Source: JAIBJN01 sp963802795 (lineage in GTDB: Bacteria > Actinomycetota > Thermoleophilia > Gaiellales > Gaiellaceae). Taken from it: a DNA stretch of 64,000 bases. The notes under the pieces are model-generated. The model saw only the letters and a program-made list of their open reading frames with translations. It searched no databases and was not told the DNA's origin. The stretch is taken from NCBI GenBank assembly GCA_963802795.1, contig CAWDJV010000002.1, forward strand, positions 186,001-250,000, written 5' to 3'. This document shows, in pieces, positions 54,322-63,319 of this stretch (position 1 is its first letter; each line of letters starts with the position of its first letter). A program made the translations under genes and the position numbers.

Positions 54322-55719
54322 ATGGAGATCGTGGTTCTCGGGGCCGGGCAGGTCGGCACGACGATCGTCGAGGCGCTCCACGGCGACCATCAGGTCACGG
54401 TCGTCGACCTCGACGCGGGCCGGCTCCAGGGGCTCTCGTACCGGTACGACATCCGCACCGTGACGGGAAACGGGGCGACCCGCCGGGTGCTCCAGGACGC
54501 GATGATCGCCCGGGCGAACCTGATGATCGCCTGCACGTCCCGGGACGAGATCAACCTCGTCGCGGCGATGCTCGCGAAGAAGCTCTCCGACACGCAGACC
54601 ATCGTCCGCACCTCGAACCCCGAATACCTCGAGGCCTGGCAGGAGCGGCAGATCGAGGTCGACTTCATGGTCTCCTCCGAGCTCGAGACCGCGCACGCCG
54701 TCGCCCGCACGATCGGCCTTCCGGCTGCGAAGCAGACCGACGTGTTCGCCGACGGCCAGGTGCAGATCGTCGAGTTCGACGTCCCGCGCGACGGCGCGGG
54801 CGACGACCTCTCCGGCGTCCCGCTCACCGAGGCAGCGGAGCGGGCGGCCAGCCGGCCGCTCTCCGGAGCGTACGGCGACGTCGTGGGGCGCCCGCTCCGG
54901 GAAGCGAAGGTGCCGGCGGACTCGAAGGTGGCGAGCATCATCCGGGCCGACCGGATGCTCTTTCCGCGCGGCGACGAGTCGATCCTGCCGGGCGACCGGA
55001 TCGTCATCATCGGCTCACCGGACGCCGCGAGTGAGTGGAGCCGCCTCTTGGCGAGAGGCCAGCGTCCGGTGGAGGACGTCGTCGTCTTCGGCGCCGGCGC
55101 GACGGGGCTCGCCATCGGGCGTGTCCTGCTCGACCAGCGGATCCGCGTACGGCTCGTCGAGTCCAGTGAGGAGCGCGCGCGCGAGGTCGCCGAGGAGCTC
55201 CCGCACGCCCGCGTCTACTGCGTGTCGGGCGTCGACGCCGAGTTCATCGAGCGCGAGCGCATCGGGCAGGCGCAGGCCGCGGTCTTCGCGATGCCCGAGG
55301 ACGCCAAGAATCTCTACGCGGCGATGCTTGCCCGGGTCCACGGGGTCGGCTTCACGATCGGCGTCGTCCACGAGCCGATCTCGGTGGGCGTGTTCGAGCG
55401 CGCCGGGATCGACGTCGCCGTCAATCCCCGCTCGCTGACCGCCGAGGAGATCGTGCGCTTCGCCCATGATCCGCGCGTTCGCCAGCTCGCCATGCTCGAG
55501 GGCGACCGCTTCGAGATCCTCGACATCACGGTCCGCGAGACGAGCAAGCTCGTTCGCACACCCTTCAAGCAGCTTCCGATCACCGGCTCGTTGATCGGCG
55601 CGATCGTTCGCGACGGGGACGCCTTCTTCCCGCACGGCGACGACCAGCTCGAGCCCGGCGACCGGGCGATCATCTTCACCGAGTCGAGCCGCGTGGCCGA
55701 GGTCGAGAAAGCCCTCTAG
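54322..55719 (+). CDS. trkA: Trk potassium uptake regulatory subunit
   Basis: A 465-residue peripheral gating subunit with two RCK units. Each has a Rossmann NAD site (VVLGAGQVGTTIVEAL at residue 4; VVFGAGATGLAIGRVLL near 255) and a TrkA-C domain (GRPLREAKVPADSKVASIIRADRMLFPRGDESILPGDRIVII; then FKQLPITGSLIGAIVRDGDAFFPHGDDQLEPGDRAIIF). ATG 54322. It binds NAD(H)/ATP and opens the TrkH channel encoded 19 bp downstream. Confidence 0.94.
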   Translation: MEIVVLGAGQVGTTIVEALHGDHQVTVVDLDAGRLQGLSYRYDIRTVTGNGATRRVLQDAMIARANLMIACTSRDEINLVAAMLAKKLSDTQTIVRTSNPEYLEAWQERQIEVDFMVSSELETAHAVARTIGLPAAKQTDVFADGQVQIVEFDVPRDGAGDDLSGVPLTEAAERAASRPLSGAYGDVVGRPLREAKVPADSKVASIIRADRMLFPRGDESILPGDRIVIIGSPDAASEWSRLLARGQRPVEDVVVFGAGATGLAIGRVLLDQRIRVRLVESSEERAREVAEELPHARVYCVSGVDAEFIERERIGQAQAAVFAMPEDAKNLYAAMLARVHGVGFTIGVVHEPISVGVFERAGIDVAVNPRSLTAEEIVRFAHDPRVRQLAMLEGDRFEILDITVRETSKLVRTPFKQLPITGSLIGAIVRDGDAFFPHGDDQLEPGDRAIIFTESSRVAEVEKAL

Positions 55720-55738
55720 TGCGCCTGGAAGGGCACTA

Positions 55739-57265
55739 GTGCCGCTCGAGCGGCTTCGCCGAAGCGTCCACGTCGAGGTCGGAGCGGCGCTCAACCTCGT
55801 CGGCGCGCTGCTCAAGTACCTGTCGCTCGCATTCCTGTTCCCCATCCCGCTCGCGCTGGGCTACTCCGAGCCCTGGTGGCCGTATGCGGCGGCCGGCGCG
55901 ATCACGGCGCTCGCCGGCTGGGGCCTCGAGCGCGTGACGCACGGGAGGGAGCACGTCGGCATCCGCGAGGGCTTTCTCGTCGTCTCGCTCACGTGGCTCC
56001 TGGGCTCGCTCGCCATCGCCCTCTCGTACATCTTCTCGGGGGAGGATCAGCTTTCCCGCCCGGTCGACGCGCTCTTCGAGGCCATGTCCGGGATGACGAC
56101 GACGGGCTCGAGCGTCGTCACGGATGTCGCGGCTCTCGACCGCTCGCTCACGCTGTGGCGCCAGTTCACGCAGTGGTTCGGAGGCATGGGGATCATCGTG
56201 CTCGCCCTCGCAGTGCTCCCGCGGCTACGCGTCGGCGGCCGCCAGCTCATGGAGTCCGAGGCGCCCGGCCCGGAGCTCGAGGCGCTGACCGCCTCGATCC
56301 GCGACACCGCCCGGCGCCTCTGGCTCCTGTACGTGGCTCTGACGGCCCTCCTCATCCTCATCCTGGCCACGTTCGGCTGGACGGGCGTCGACGAGCGCAT
56401 GGGCCTCTTCAACGCGACCGCCTACGCCTTCGCGGCGATGCCGACGGGCGGGTTCGGGATCGACGTGCGGTCGGTCGAGCCGTACGCGCCCGCCTCCCAG
56501 TGGGTGCTGGCGCTCTTCATGACGATCGCCGGCGCGAACTTCGCGCTCCTCTACCGCGCCTTCGTCCGCCGCCGGCCGGTCGCGCTCGCGCGTGACGAGG
56601 AATTCCGGCTCTACCTCGGCTTGCTCGTGCTCTCGTCGGCGGTGCTGACGCTCATCCTCTGGGACGCGGGGATCAGCGCGGGGGAGGAGGCGATCCGTCA
56701 GGCGACTTTTCAGACCGTGTCGATCATGACGACGACGGGCTTCGCGAGCACCGACTTCAACGCCTGGCTCGCGCTTGCACCAGCGGCGGCCTTGCTGCTG
56801 GTCGCGCTGATGTTTCCGGGGGGCTCCGCAGGCTCCACCGCCGGCTCGATCAAGATCGTCCGCCACCTGGTCATCGGGCGGGTGCTGCACCGGGAGCTCG
56901 ACCAGAGCCTGCACCCCGAGTACGTCGCACCGCTCCGCGTGAACCGGCAGGTGCTCGACGAGCGCACGGTGCGTGCGGTGATCGCATTCGTGCTGCTCTA
57001 CGTCGGCATCTTCGTCGTCGGCGCCGTGCTCCTGCTCCTCGACGCGCACCGGGTCGACCTCGAGCTGTCGCCGTTCGGCGCGGTCGCGGCCTCGGCGACG
57101 ACGCTCGGCAACGTGGGCCCGGCGTTCGGGTTCGCCGGACCGATGGGGTCGTTCGAGCCTTTCAGCGACGTCTCGATCGGGATCATGACCGGGCTGATGT
57201 GGGCTGGGCGGCTGGAGATCGTGCCGGTCGTCGCCCTCCTGACGCGGGCGTACTGGCGGGCTTGA
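55739..57265 (+). CDS. trkH: Trk potassium uptake channel subunit
   Basis: A 508-residue K+ channel of the TrkH/KtrB family with four pore modules. The filter motifs appear in order: SGMTTTGSSV, AMPTGGFGI, IMTTTGFAST and ATTLGNVGPAF. GTG 55739. The central loop FPGGSAGSTAGSIKIVRHLVIG is the gating loop typical of TrkH. It ends one base before the convergent XRE-cupin gene. With TrkA it forms a complete K+ uptake system. Confidence 0.94.
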   Translation: MPLERLRRSVHVEVGAALNLVGALLKYLSLAFLFPIPLALGYSEPWWPYAAAGAITALAGWGLERVTHGREHVGIREGFLVVSLTWLLGSLAIALSYIFSGEDQLSRPVDALFEAMSGMTTTGSSVVTDVAALDRSLTLWRQFTQWFGGMGIIVLALAVLPRLRVGGRQLMESEAPGPELEALTASIRDTARRLWLLYVALTALLILILATFGWTGVDERMGLFNATAYAFAAMPTGGFGIDVRSVEPYAPASQWVLALFMTIAGANFALLYRAFVRRRPVALARDEEFRLYLGLLVLSSAVLTLILWDAGISAGEEAIRQATFQTVSIMTTTGFASTDFNAWLALAPAAALLLVALMFPGGSAGSTAGSIKIVRHLVIGRVLHRELDQSLHPEYVAPLRVNRQVLDERTVRAVIAFVLLYVGIFVVGAVLLLLDAHRVDLELSPFGAVAASATTLGNVGPAFGFAGPMGSFEPFSDVSIGIMTGLMWAGRLEIVPVVALLTRAYWRA

Positions 57266-57853
57266 TCAGCCCCGAGGCGGCTTCGCCGGAAGGAACGGGT
57301 TCGGGACGGCGAACCAGAGGACGACCGCCTCCTCGCTCTCGGACGGGTTGCGCCACGTGTGCGCGTCGCGCGGGGAGTAGGTGATCGTCTCTCCCGGACC
57401 GGCTGTGAGAACGCGGTCGTCGACCCGGAGCTCGAGCGCGCCGGAGACGACGTAGACGAGCTCGACGTCGGCCGGGAACGAGTACAGCTGCTCGCCCGCC
57501 CCCTTCCCGGGCGGGACTCTCGACTCGATCAGGTGGAAGCGGTGCTCGCTGCGCGGGCTGAGAAGCAGGTCGCGGTGAGGCCCGACTGCCGCCCACGTGG
57601 AGGCCTCCTCTCGCCTCACGACGGACCCCCTCGGCTCCTCGTCCATCACGTCTCCGAACCGAACGTCGAGCGCCGCGCAGATTCGCGCGAGAGACGAGAG
57701 GGAGACCGAGCTGAGGTCGCGCTCCAGCTGGCTGATGAAACCGCTCGTGAGGCCCGTCGCAGCGGCGAGCTGCGAGATGGTGAGGCCGCGCTCCTTCCGG
57801 ATGGCGCGAAGGCGCTCACCGACGCGCGTCTCAGCACCTGCCGGATCAGCCAA
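57266..57853 (-). CDS. XRE-family regulator with C-terminal cupin domain
   Basis: A 195-residue regulator. HTH: VGERLRAIRKERGLTISQLAAATGLTSGFISQLERDLSSVSLSSLARICAAL. Cupin: ESRVPPGKGAGEQLYSFPADVELVYVVSGALELRVDD with TAGPGETITYSPRDAHTWRNPSESEEAVVLWFAVP. ATG 57853. The gene is convergent with trkH, with no space between the stops. The type is common for control of amino-acid or polyamine metabolism. Confidence 0.9.
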   Translation of the reverse strand: MADPAGAETRVGERLRAIRKERGLTISQLAAATGLTSGFISQLERDLSSVSLSSLARICAALDVRFGDVMDEEPRGSVVRREEASTWAAVGPHRDLLLSPRSEHRFHLIESRVPPGKGAGEQLYSFPADVELVYVVSGALELRVDDRVLTAGPGETITYSPRDAHTWRNPSESEEAVVLWFAVPNPFLPAKPPRG

Positions 57854-57883
57854 GGCTTGGAAGCGTAACGCCCGCAGGGGCCT

Positions 57884-58534
57884 CTATGGAAGTGCCTTCT
57901 CGAGCACCGTGCGCGCCTGGGCGAGCCCGGCCGGGGTGATCTGGTGGGCGACGGGATCCTCGCGATAGGCGACATCGGCACCCGCGGCCCGGAGGCGATC
58001 GCGGGCGTCGTGGCCCCATTCGACGCCGATGACGGGATCGTAGGTCCCGTGCGAGATCGAGATCGGGAGGCCGGCGCGGCTCTCGAGATCGAGCTCGAAG
58101 CCGTCCACCGTCGGGATGAAGCCGCTCATGGCGAGAATCGCGGCAGGACGCGGGCGTCCGGCCGCGAGCCCGAGCGAGTACGACATGACGGCGCCCTGGG
58201 AGAATCCGGCCAGGATGGTGCGCTCCGGCTCGACTCCGGCTTCCTCGAGCGCGGCGTCGAGCCAGGACGAGGCCTGCTCGAACGTCTCCAGGAAGGTGGG
58301 GGGATCCGGGTAGCCGATCTCCCGCACGATGTACCAGTGAGAGCCGCCCGGCGGCAGCGCCAGGGGCCCACGCGGCGACAGGGCGACGAGCCGCTTCTCA
58401 GGGTCGAGCAGGTCGGCGAGCGGCGCAAGGTCTTGCTCGTTCGCTCCGCGTCCGTGCATGAGGACGAGGGCTCCGGCCGGGACGCCGGCGGCGGGTCGCG
58501 TCGTCTGCAGGATCGGGTTACGGTCGAGAGGCAC
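57884..58534 (-). CDS. Phospholipase/carboxylesterase (alpha/beta hydrolase)
   Basis: A 216-residue cytoplasmic esterase. GALVLMHGRGANEQDL (oxyanion loop), ILAGFSQGAVMSYSLGL with the nucleophile Ser in GFSQG, catalytic Asp in SHGTYDPVIGVEWG, His in EDPVAHQITPAGL. GTG 58534 begins at the conserved N terminus. The family (YpfH/LYPLA2-like) splits short acyl esters or lysophospholipids. Confidence 0.9.
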   Translation of the reverse strand: MPLDRNPILQTTRPAAGVPAGALVLMHGRGANEQDLAPLADLLDPEKRLVALSPRGPLALPPGGSHWYIVREIGYPDPPTFLETFEQASSWLDAALEEAGVEPERTILAGFSQGAVMSYSLGLAAGRPRPAAILAMSGFIPTVDGFELDLESRAGLPISISHGTYDPVIGVEWGHDARDRLRAAGADVAYREDPVAHQITPAGLAQARTVLEKALP

Positions 58535-58589
58535 AAGCCCAGGGTAGGGCGTGCCGGAAGGTCTGCGCGTCAGTGTCTCCGAAGAGACG

Positions 58590-59432
58590 CTAGTCGCGGT
58601 CTCGCCGTCTTTCCTCCCGACGCTCGTCGCGCCTGTCGGACTGCTGTTCGCGGCGGTCAGCGCGCCGGTCGGATCGTTCCTCGTGGCGCTCGTCGCGCCT
58701 GTCGGACTGCTGTTCGCGGCGGTCAGCGCGCCGGTCGGATCGTTCCTCGTGGCGCTGGTCGCGCCTGTCGGACTGCTGTTCGCGGCGGTCAGCGCGCCGA
58801 TCTGACCTCTCTTCGTTGCGCTCTTCGCGCCTCTCGGCCTGCTCCTCGCGGCGCTGCTCGTGCCGGTCGTAATCCTGCTCACGCTGCCGTTCGCGCTGCT
58901 CTGCCCTTTGCTGGTGCCGCTGATCGCCCCGGTCCGAGGTCGGAGGCTGCGGCCTGTTCGGCTTCGGCGCCTCGCGCGGGGGCTTCGGAGGCTGCGTCGG
59001 CGTGGGCCGAGGAGTGGGGGAAGGATCTGGATTGGGCCTGGGCGTGTCGGGATTCGAGCCGCCGCCACCGGGGCGATCGGGCTCGCCGGTGTCCGGCGCA
59101 GGGGTCGAGGGGCCATCCGAGGAGGGCCCGCTGCCGCCGCCGGAAGACGAAGCGGTCTCTTCGAGCACTCCCGAGGAAGCAGACGTCGGCGGAGCGGATG
59201 CAAGCGGCGCCGCGACCGCGGTCGGCGAAGGCGTGGCCGCCGGCTCGGAATCGGGCTCGGGGTCGAGCGCCGACGCGACGATCTCGCCGACCTCCGCCGT
59301 CCCCGCCAGCGGGCCGGGCAGACTGTCGAGCGGCCGGTCGCCCGGCAGGATCGCCGGAGCGAGCGCGAGCAGCGCGATGACCACGCAGAGCGCGAGAGTC
59401 CAGAGTGCGTGTGTGCCTAGTCGACTCCCCAC
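58590..59432 (-). CDS. Membrane-anchored Pro-rich protein with Arg/Asp/Glu tandem repeats
   Basis: A 280-residue protein in three parts: an N-terminal membrane anchor or signal (LWTLALCVVIALLALAPAIL), a Ser/Pro/Gly-rich middle (residues 55-165), and a highly charged C-terminal third dominated by a 22-residue repeat with core RSDRRADRREQQSDRRD, three times, in a tail of RR/EE/RQ. The charged part should form helices or a polyampholyte chain. Similar proteins are known only as hypothetical. Start ATG 59432. Confidence 0.6.
   Translation of the reverse strand: MGSRLGTHALWTLALCVVIALLALAPAILPGDRPLDSLPGPLAGTAEVGEIVASALDPEPDSEPAATPSPTAVAAPLASAPPTSASSGVLEETASSSGGGSGPSSDGPSTPAPDTGEPDRPGGGGSNPDTPRPNPDPSPTPRPTPTQPPKPPREAPKPNRPQPPTSDRGDQRHQQRAEQRERQREQDYDRHEQRREEQAERREERNEERSDRRADRREQQSDRRDQRHEERSDRRADRREQQSDRRDERHEERSDRRADRREQQSDRRDERREERRRDRD
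58629..58826 (-). repeat. 66-bp tandem repeat, three units, in coding DNA
   Basis: Units begin at 58629, 58695 and 58761; the first two are almost identical, the third diverges at its end. Each codes for 22 residues of the charged repeat. The near-identity suggests recent slippage or gene conversion. Confidence 0.85.
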
Positions 59433-59482
59433 GGTTTCCCTATCGGCTCATTTTCCCTCCGACTTGAACGGTAGAACAGCCG

Positions 59483-60413
59483 CTACGCCGTCGGAACCCC
59501 CGAATCAGCCAGGATTTGGGAGAGAGCAGCCGCGTTCTCGGGCGCCTGAGCGGCAAACTCGCCACCTCGGAGACCGGTTCCAGCGGTTGTTGTTGAAGAG
59601 GACGAAGACCTCCTCGGAGGCCTCCGAGAGCCCGCGCAGCGGCTCGGCCCACTCCTCCAGCTCCTCGGCCGAGTAGAGGTAGTCGAAGCGGTCGCTCGCG
59701 CTTCCCCCGCGGGTATTCCAGGTGCCGGCGTTTCGGCCGTGCATGCGCAGGTACGCGAGCGGGGCGGTGGCCGCGACGACGGTTGGAACGAGGTTCTTTG
59801 CCTCCGTGTGCGGCGAGTCCGTGACGACGTGCGCGGCGCCGAGCTCCTCCAGGAAGGCGAGCGTCGCGGAGCGGTTCTCCTCGTCGAGCCAGCTGCGGTG
59901 GCGGAACTCGACGAGCGGGCGGTCGCCGGCGAGCTGCTCCACCGCCCACGCCAGGTAGTCGCGCGAGAGGTCCTTCGCCACGACGTACGAGGGAAACTGG
60001 AGCAGGATGCCGCCGAGCTTCCCCGCGGCGCGAAGGGGCTCGAGCGCCTCGTGGAAGCGGCCGAAGATCTCCGCGCGAAACTCGCGCGGCGGCCGGTTCA
60101 CCCGACCGCGCTCGTCCGTCGGCGCGGCGTCCCGGAGGTCGGTCGGGAGCTGCTCGAGCTTCACCGGGTGGCGGGTCATCACCCCGAAGGCCTTCACGTG
60201 CATGACGAAGCCGTCAGGAGTCCGCTCCGCCCAGCGCTCCGTCATCGACCGGTCGGGGAGACGGTAGTAGGTGGAGTCCACCTCCACCGTCGAGAAATGC
60301 TCCGCGTAGTAGCGCAGCCGGTCCTCGGCCGACTTGACGTCCTTCGGGTACCAGTGCTTCGTCAGAGCCTCGTCGGCCCACGAGCACGTGCCGATGCGGA
60401 CGGAGGCGGCCAC
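59483..60413 (-). CDS. DUF72-family protein (one frame slip)
   Basis: A protein of about 310 residues with the TIM-barrel-like DUF72 fold. VRIGTCSWADEALTKHWYP at the start, YYAEHFSTVEVDSTYYRLP, FVMHVKAFGVMTRHP, LGGILLQFPSYV, LVEFRHRSWL, AYLRMHGRNAGTW and VFVLFNNN are all typical. A one-base slip near 59580 hides the normal C terminus (AAQAPENAAALSQIL), whose stop is at 59483; the uncorrected frame ends at 59505. DUF72 proteins may have endonuclease-like activity, but this is unproven. Confidence 0.85.
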
Positions 60414-60472
60414 GTCGACGCCATGCTAGTGGCGTGGGCCCGGCGGCACAGCCGTCATTTCGTCAAGCCCTC

Positions 60473-61381
60473 CTAAACGGCCAGGGCGAGCTGCTCCTCG
60501 CGCCGCCGCGGCATGGGCCGCCCGCCTCCGGTCGCCGAGAGCCCGTGCCGGAGACGCAGGCGCGCGAACCGCTCGGAGACCTCCTCGACGTACGACCTCG
60601 GGGCGTAGGCGCGTCTCCCGTAGAGCTCGACGTAGCGCGGGTAGAGCCAAGGGTAGGCCTCCTTCACCCACGGCATGAAGTGCTCGCGGATGTTCGGCCT
60701 GACGTGCAGGACGATCGCCGAGGCCCAGGCGACGCCCGCGCCCGCACAGGCCGCCAGCACCTCGTCCAGGTGTTCGTCGTCGTCGGTGAGGCCGGGGAGG
60801 ACGGGGGCGACGAGGACGCCGGTGCGGATTCCCGCGGCGGCGAAGCGGCCGAGGATCTCGAGCCGCTTGGTCCCGGGCGGAGTCCCGGGCTCGACCACGC
60901 GCCGCACCTCCTCGTCCAGTGTTCCCACGCTCATCGAGACGGTGAGCGGCGCGACCTCGTTCAGCCGCTGGAAGGCGTCGAGGTCGCGCACGATCAGCGT
61001 CGACTTCGTGAGGATCGAGAGCGGGTTCCGGAAGTCGGCCAGCGCCTCGACGATGCCTCGCGTTAGGCGGTACCGCCCCTCGCAGTGCTGGTACGGGTCG
61101 GTCGCCGTTCCCATGGCGACCGTCTCGCCCGCCCACCGTGGCGAGGCGAGCTCGCGCCGCAGCACCTCGACCACGTTCGTCTTGACGACGATCTTCGACG
61201 CGAAGTCGTCCCCGATCCCGAGGTCGAGGTAGGCGTGATACGCCCGGGCGAAGCAGTAGTGGCAGCTGTGGGTGCAGCCACGGTAGGGATTCACGGTCCA
61301 GCGGAAGGGCACGCGGCTCGGCTCGGGCACCCGGTTCAGGGCCGACTTACAGGTGTCCTCGAGGTACTGGACGCGGGGCAC
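60473..61381 (-). CDS. Radical SAM protein (Rv2578c family)
   Basis: A 302-residue radical SAM protein. It carries the cluster motif CTHSCHYC (C36, C40, C43), the NPYRG that precedes it in this family, MGTATDPYQHCEGRYRLTRG, SILTKSTLIVRDLD and VSMSVGTLDEEVRRVVEPGTPPGTKRLEIL (SPL-like). Start ATG 61381. The group is related to spore photoproduct lyase; its reaction is unknown. Confidence 0.92.
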   Translation of the reverse strand: MPRVQYLEDTCKSALNRVPEPSRVPFRWTVNPYRGCTHSCHYCFARAYHAYLDLGIGDDFASKIVVKTNVVEVLRRELASPRWAGETVAMGTATDPYQHCEGRYRLTRGIVEALADFRNPLSILTKSTLIVRDLDAFQRLNEVAPLTVSMSVGTLDEEVRRVVEPGTPPGTKRLEILGRFAAAGIRTGVLVAPVLPGLTDDDEHLDEVLAACAGAGVAWASAIVLHVRPNIREHFMPWVKEAYPWLYPRYVELYGRRAYAPRSYVEEVSERFARLRLRHGLSATGGGRPMPRRREEQLALAV

Positions 61382-61493
61382 GGTCCCACCTCACTATAGA
61401 ACATATGTTCGTGTTCGACCAGCTCGGAACGGGCTCTCGGTATGAGGCGTATGGTTCATGTTTCCCCCCGCCGGACGGGGAGATACGAGAGAC

Positions 61494-62531
61494 ATGGACG
61501 CACAACTCCAGGCGTTGCTCGAGCGGGGCGAGGAGAACGAGTGCCTCGAATATTCCGAGGTCGACGACCTCGTGGACTCCCTCGGCCTCGGCGAGGAGGA
61601 GATCGAGAACCTCTACGAGGAGATCGACCGGCGCGGCATCGAGCTCCGCGACGACTGCGGCCGCGAGACCGCGAAGCCGTCCTACGTGAACGGCGGCCTC
61701 GCCGCGACGACGACGGACGCTCTCCAGCTCTTCATGAACGAGATCGGCCGCTATCGGCTCCTGACCAAGGAGCAGGAGGTCGAGCTCGCCAAGCGGGTGG
61801 AGCGAGGCGACCTCGAGGCCAAGGAGCAGATGATCAACTCGAACCTGCGCCTCGTCGTCTCGATCGCCAAGCGCTATCAGGGGCACGGGCTGACGCTGCT
61901 CGACCTGATCCAGGAAGGGATCATCGGGCTCATCCGCGCAGTCGAGAAGTTCGACTGGCGCAAGGGCTTCAAGTTCTCCACGTACGCGACCTGGTGGATC
62001 CGCCAGGCCGTTCAGCGCGGCGTCGCGAACAAGTCGCGCGAGATCCGGGTGCCTGTCCACATCGTCGAGCGCGAGCAGCGGATCTCCCGAGCCGACCGCC
62101 AGCTCGCGCCGAAACTCGGCCGCGTGCCCACCGACGAGGAGGTGGCGCAGGTCGCGCGGCTCACGGTCGACCAGGTACGCGAGGTCCGGGAGGTCGCACG
62201 CGCCGTCACGAGCCTCGACAAGCCGATCGCCGACGAGAGCGGCACGACGTTCCAGGACCTCATCGCCGGCGAGGAGGAGGAGGTCGAGCAGGAGGTCACC
62301 GTGAACCTCGCCCAGGAGGCGCTCCGCGACGCGCTCGCCGACCTCCCAGAGCGCGAGCGTGACGTCCTGAAGCTTCGCTACGGGTTGAACGGCGACCGCG
62401 ATCCGGCGTCCCTCGAGGAGATCGGCCGCCGCCTGGGTCTCACGCGCGAGCGCGTCCGGCAGATCGAGTCCGAAGCGCTCGAGCGCCTCGCCGTGCGACG
62501 TGAGATCGCGGCCCTCGAGGGCGTCGTCTAG
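61494..62531 (+). CDS. sigA: Group 1/2 RNA polymerase sigma-70 factor
   Basis: A 345-residue primary-like sigma factor. Region 1.1-like acidic head (ALLERGEENECLEYSEVDDLVDSLGLGEEEIENLYEEI), region 1.2 (DALQLFMNEIGRYRLLTKEQEVELAKRVERGD), 2 (LRLVVSIAKRYQGHGLTLLDLIQEGIIGLIRAVEKFDWRKGFKFSTYATWWIRQAVQRG), 3 (REIRVPVHIVE), 4 (LPERERDVLKLRYGLNGDRDPASLEEIGRRLGLTRERVRQIESEALERL). ATG 61494 is preferred; ATG 61458 adds 12 residues. At 345 residues it is short for an actinobacterial SigA, but region 1.1 is present. Confidence 0.93.
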   Translation: MDAQLQALLERGEENECLEYSEVDDLVDSLGLGEEEIENLYEEIDRRGIELRDDCGRETAKPSYVNGGLAATTTDALQLFMNEIGRYRLLTKEQEVELAKRVERGDLEAKEQMINSNLRLVVSIAKRYQGHGLTLLDLIQEGIIGLIRAVEKFDWRKGFKFSTYATWWIRQAVQRGVANKSREIRVPVHIVEREQRISRADRQLAPKLGRVPTDEEVAQVARLTVDQVREVREVARAVTSLDKPIADESGTTFQDLIAGEEEEVEQEVTVNLAQEALRDALADLPERERDVLKLRYGLNGDRDPASLEEIGRRLGLTRERVRQIESEALERLAVRREIAALEGVV

Positions 62532-62539
62532 CCTCGCCG

Positions 62540-63310
62540 ATGGCCCGGGGCATCCTGCTGCCGGCGTCGGTGCTCGTCGCGCTGGCGCTCGGTTCGCCCC
62601 AGCCGGCCTCGGCCGGTTGGGACGAGCGCAGGGACGCCGCCGCGCGCTACCTCCAGGATCGGGCGGGGATCGAGGGGTTCGCCTTCGTGACCGACCGCGG
62701 GAGGCTGCACGGCTACCGGCGGGCCAGGCGGGCGCCTTCGGCGAGCCTCCTGAAGGCGATGCTGCTCGTCGCGTACCTGAACCGCGACTCTGTGCGCGGC
62801 CGAGCGCTCACGGATGCCGACCGCGACCTCCTCCGGCCGATGATTCGCTGGTCGGACAACGTGACGGCGACGCGCGTCCTCTCCATCGTCGGCTCGCGCG
62901 CGATGTACCGGGTGGCGCGGCGTGCGCGCATGCACCACTTCGCCCTCCGCTCGCCCTGGGGCCTCTCCCTGACGAGCGCGCGCGACCAGGCCGTCTTCTT
63001 CTACCGCATCGACCGTCTCGTCCCCGAGCGGCACCGCTGGTTCGCGATGTACCAGCTGCGGAGGATCGTCCCCTCGCAGCGCTGGGGCATCCCGCCGGCG
63101 ACGCCGTCGGGGTGGAGGATCTACTTCAAGGGAGGCTGGGGCTCGGGTACCGGGCGCGTCACGCACCAGTCCGCGCTCCTGCGGAGAGCGCCCACGCGGC
63201 TCTCGCTCGCGGTGATCACGGAGTGGAACCCGAACCACGTCTACGGCACGAGGACGATCCGCGGCGTCGCCAGGCGCATCTTGCGCACTCCCCTCCCGCT
63301 CGCGCCCTGA
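62540..63310 (+). CDS. Secreted class A beta-lactamase-like serine hydrolase
   Basis: A 256-residue exported protein. The signal (LLPASVLVALALGSPQPASA) is followed by a serine-hydrolase domain with the penicillin-interacting motifs: SxxK in SASLLKAML, SDN in WSDNVTATR, and KGG (in place of KTG) in IYFKGGWG. The deacylating Glu of true class A lactamases is not obvious. It may be a D,D-peptidase-like or inactive homologue. It lies 8 bp past sigA and is probably co-transcribed with it. Confidence 0.75.
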   Translation: MARGILLPASVLVALALGSPQPASAGWDERRDAAARYLQDRAGIEGFAFVTDRGRLHGYRRARRAPSASLLKAMLLVAYLNRDSVRGRALTDADRDLLRPMIRWSDNVTATRVLSIVGSRAMYRVARRARMHHFALRSPWGLSLTSARDQAVFFYRIDRLVPERHRWFAMYQLRRIVPSQRWGIPPATPSGWRIYFKGGWGSGTGRVTHQSALLRRAPTRLSLAVITEWNPNHVYGTRTIRGVARRILRTPLPLAP

Positions 63311-63319
63311 GCCCTCCTA

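Noticed and set aside
58551..58805. Plus-strand hydrophobic repeat protein (LFAAVSAPVGSFLVALVAPVG)
   Set aside because: It is the antisense image of the charged 22-residue repeat; Arg/Asp codons read in reverse give hydrophobic residues. No ribosome site.
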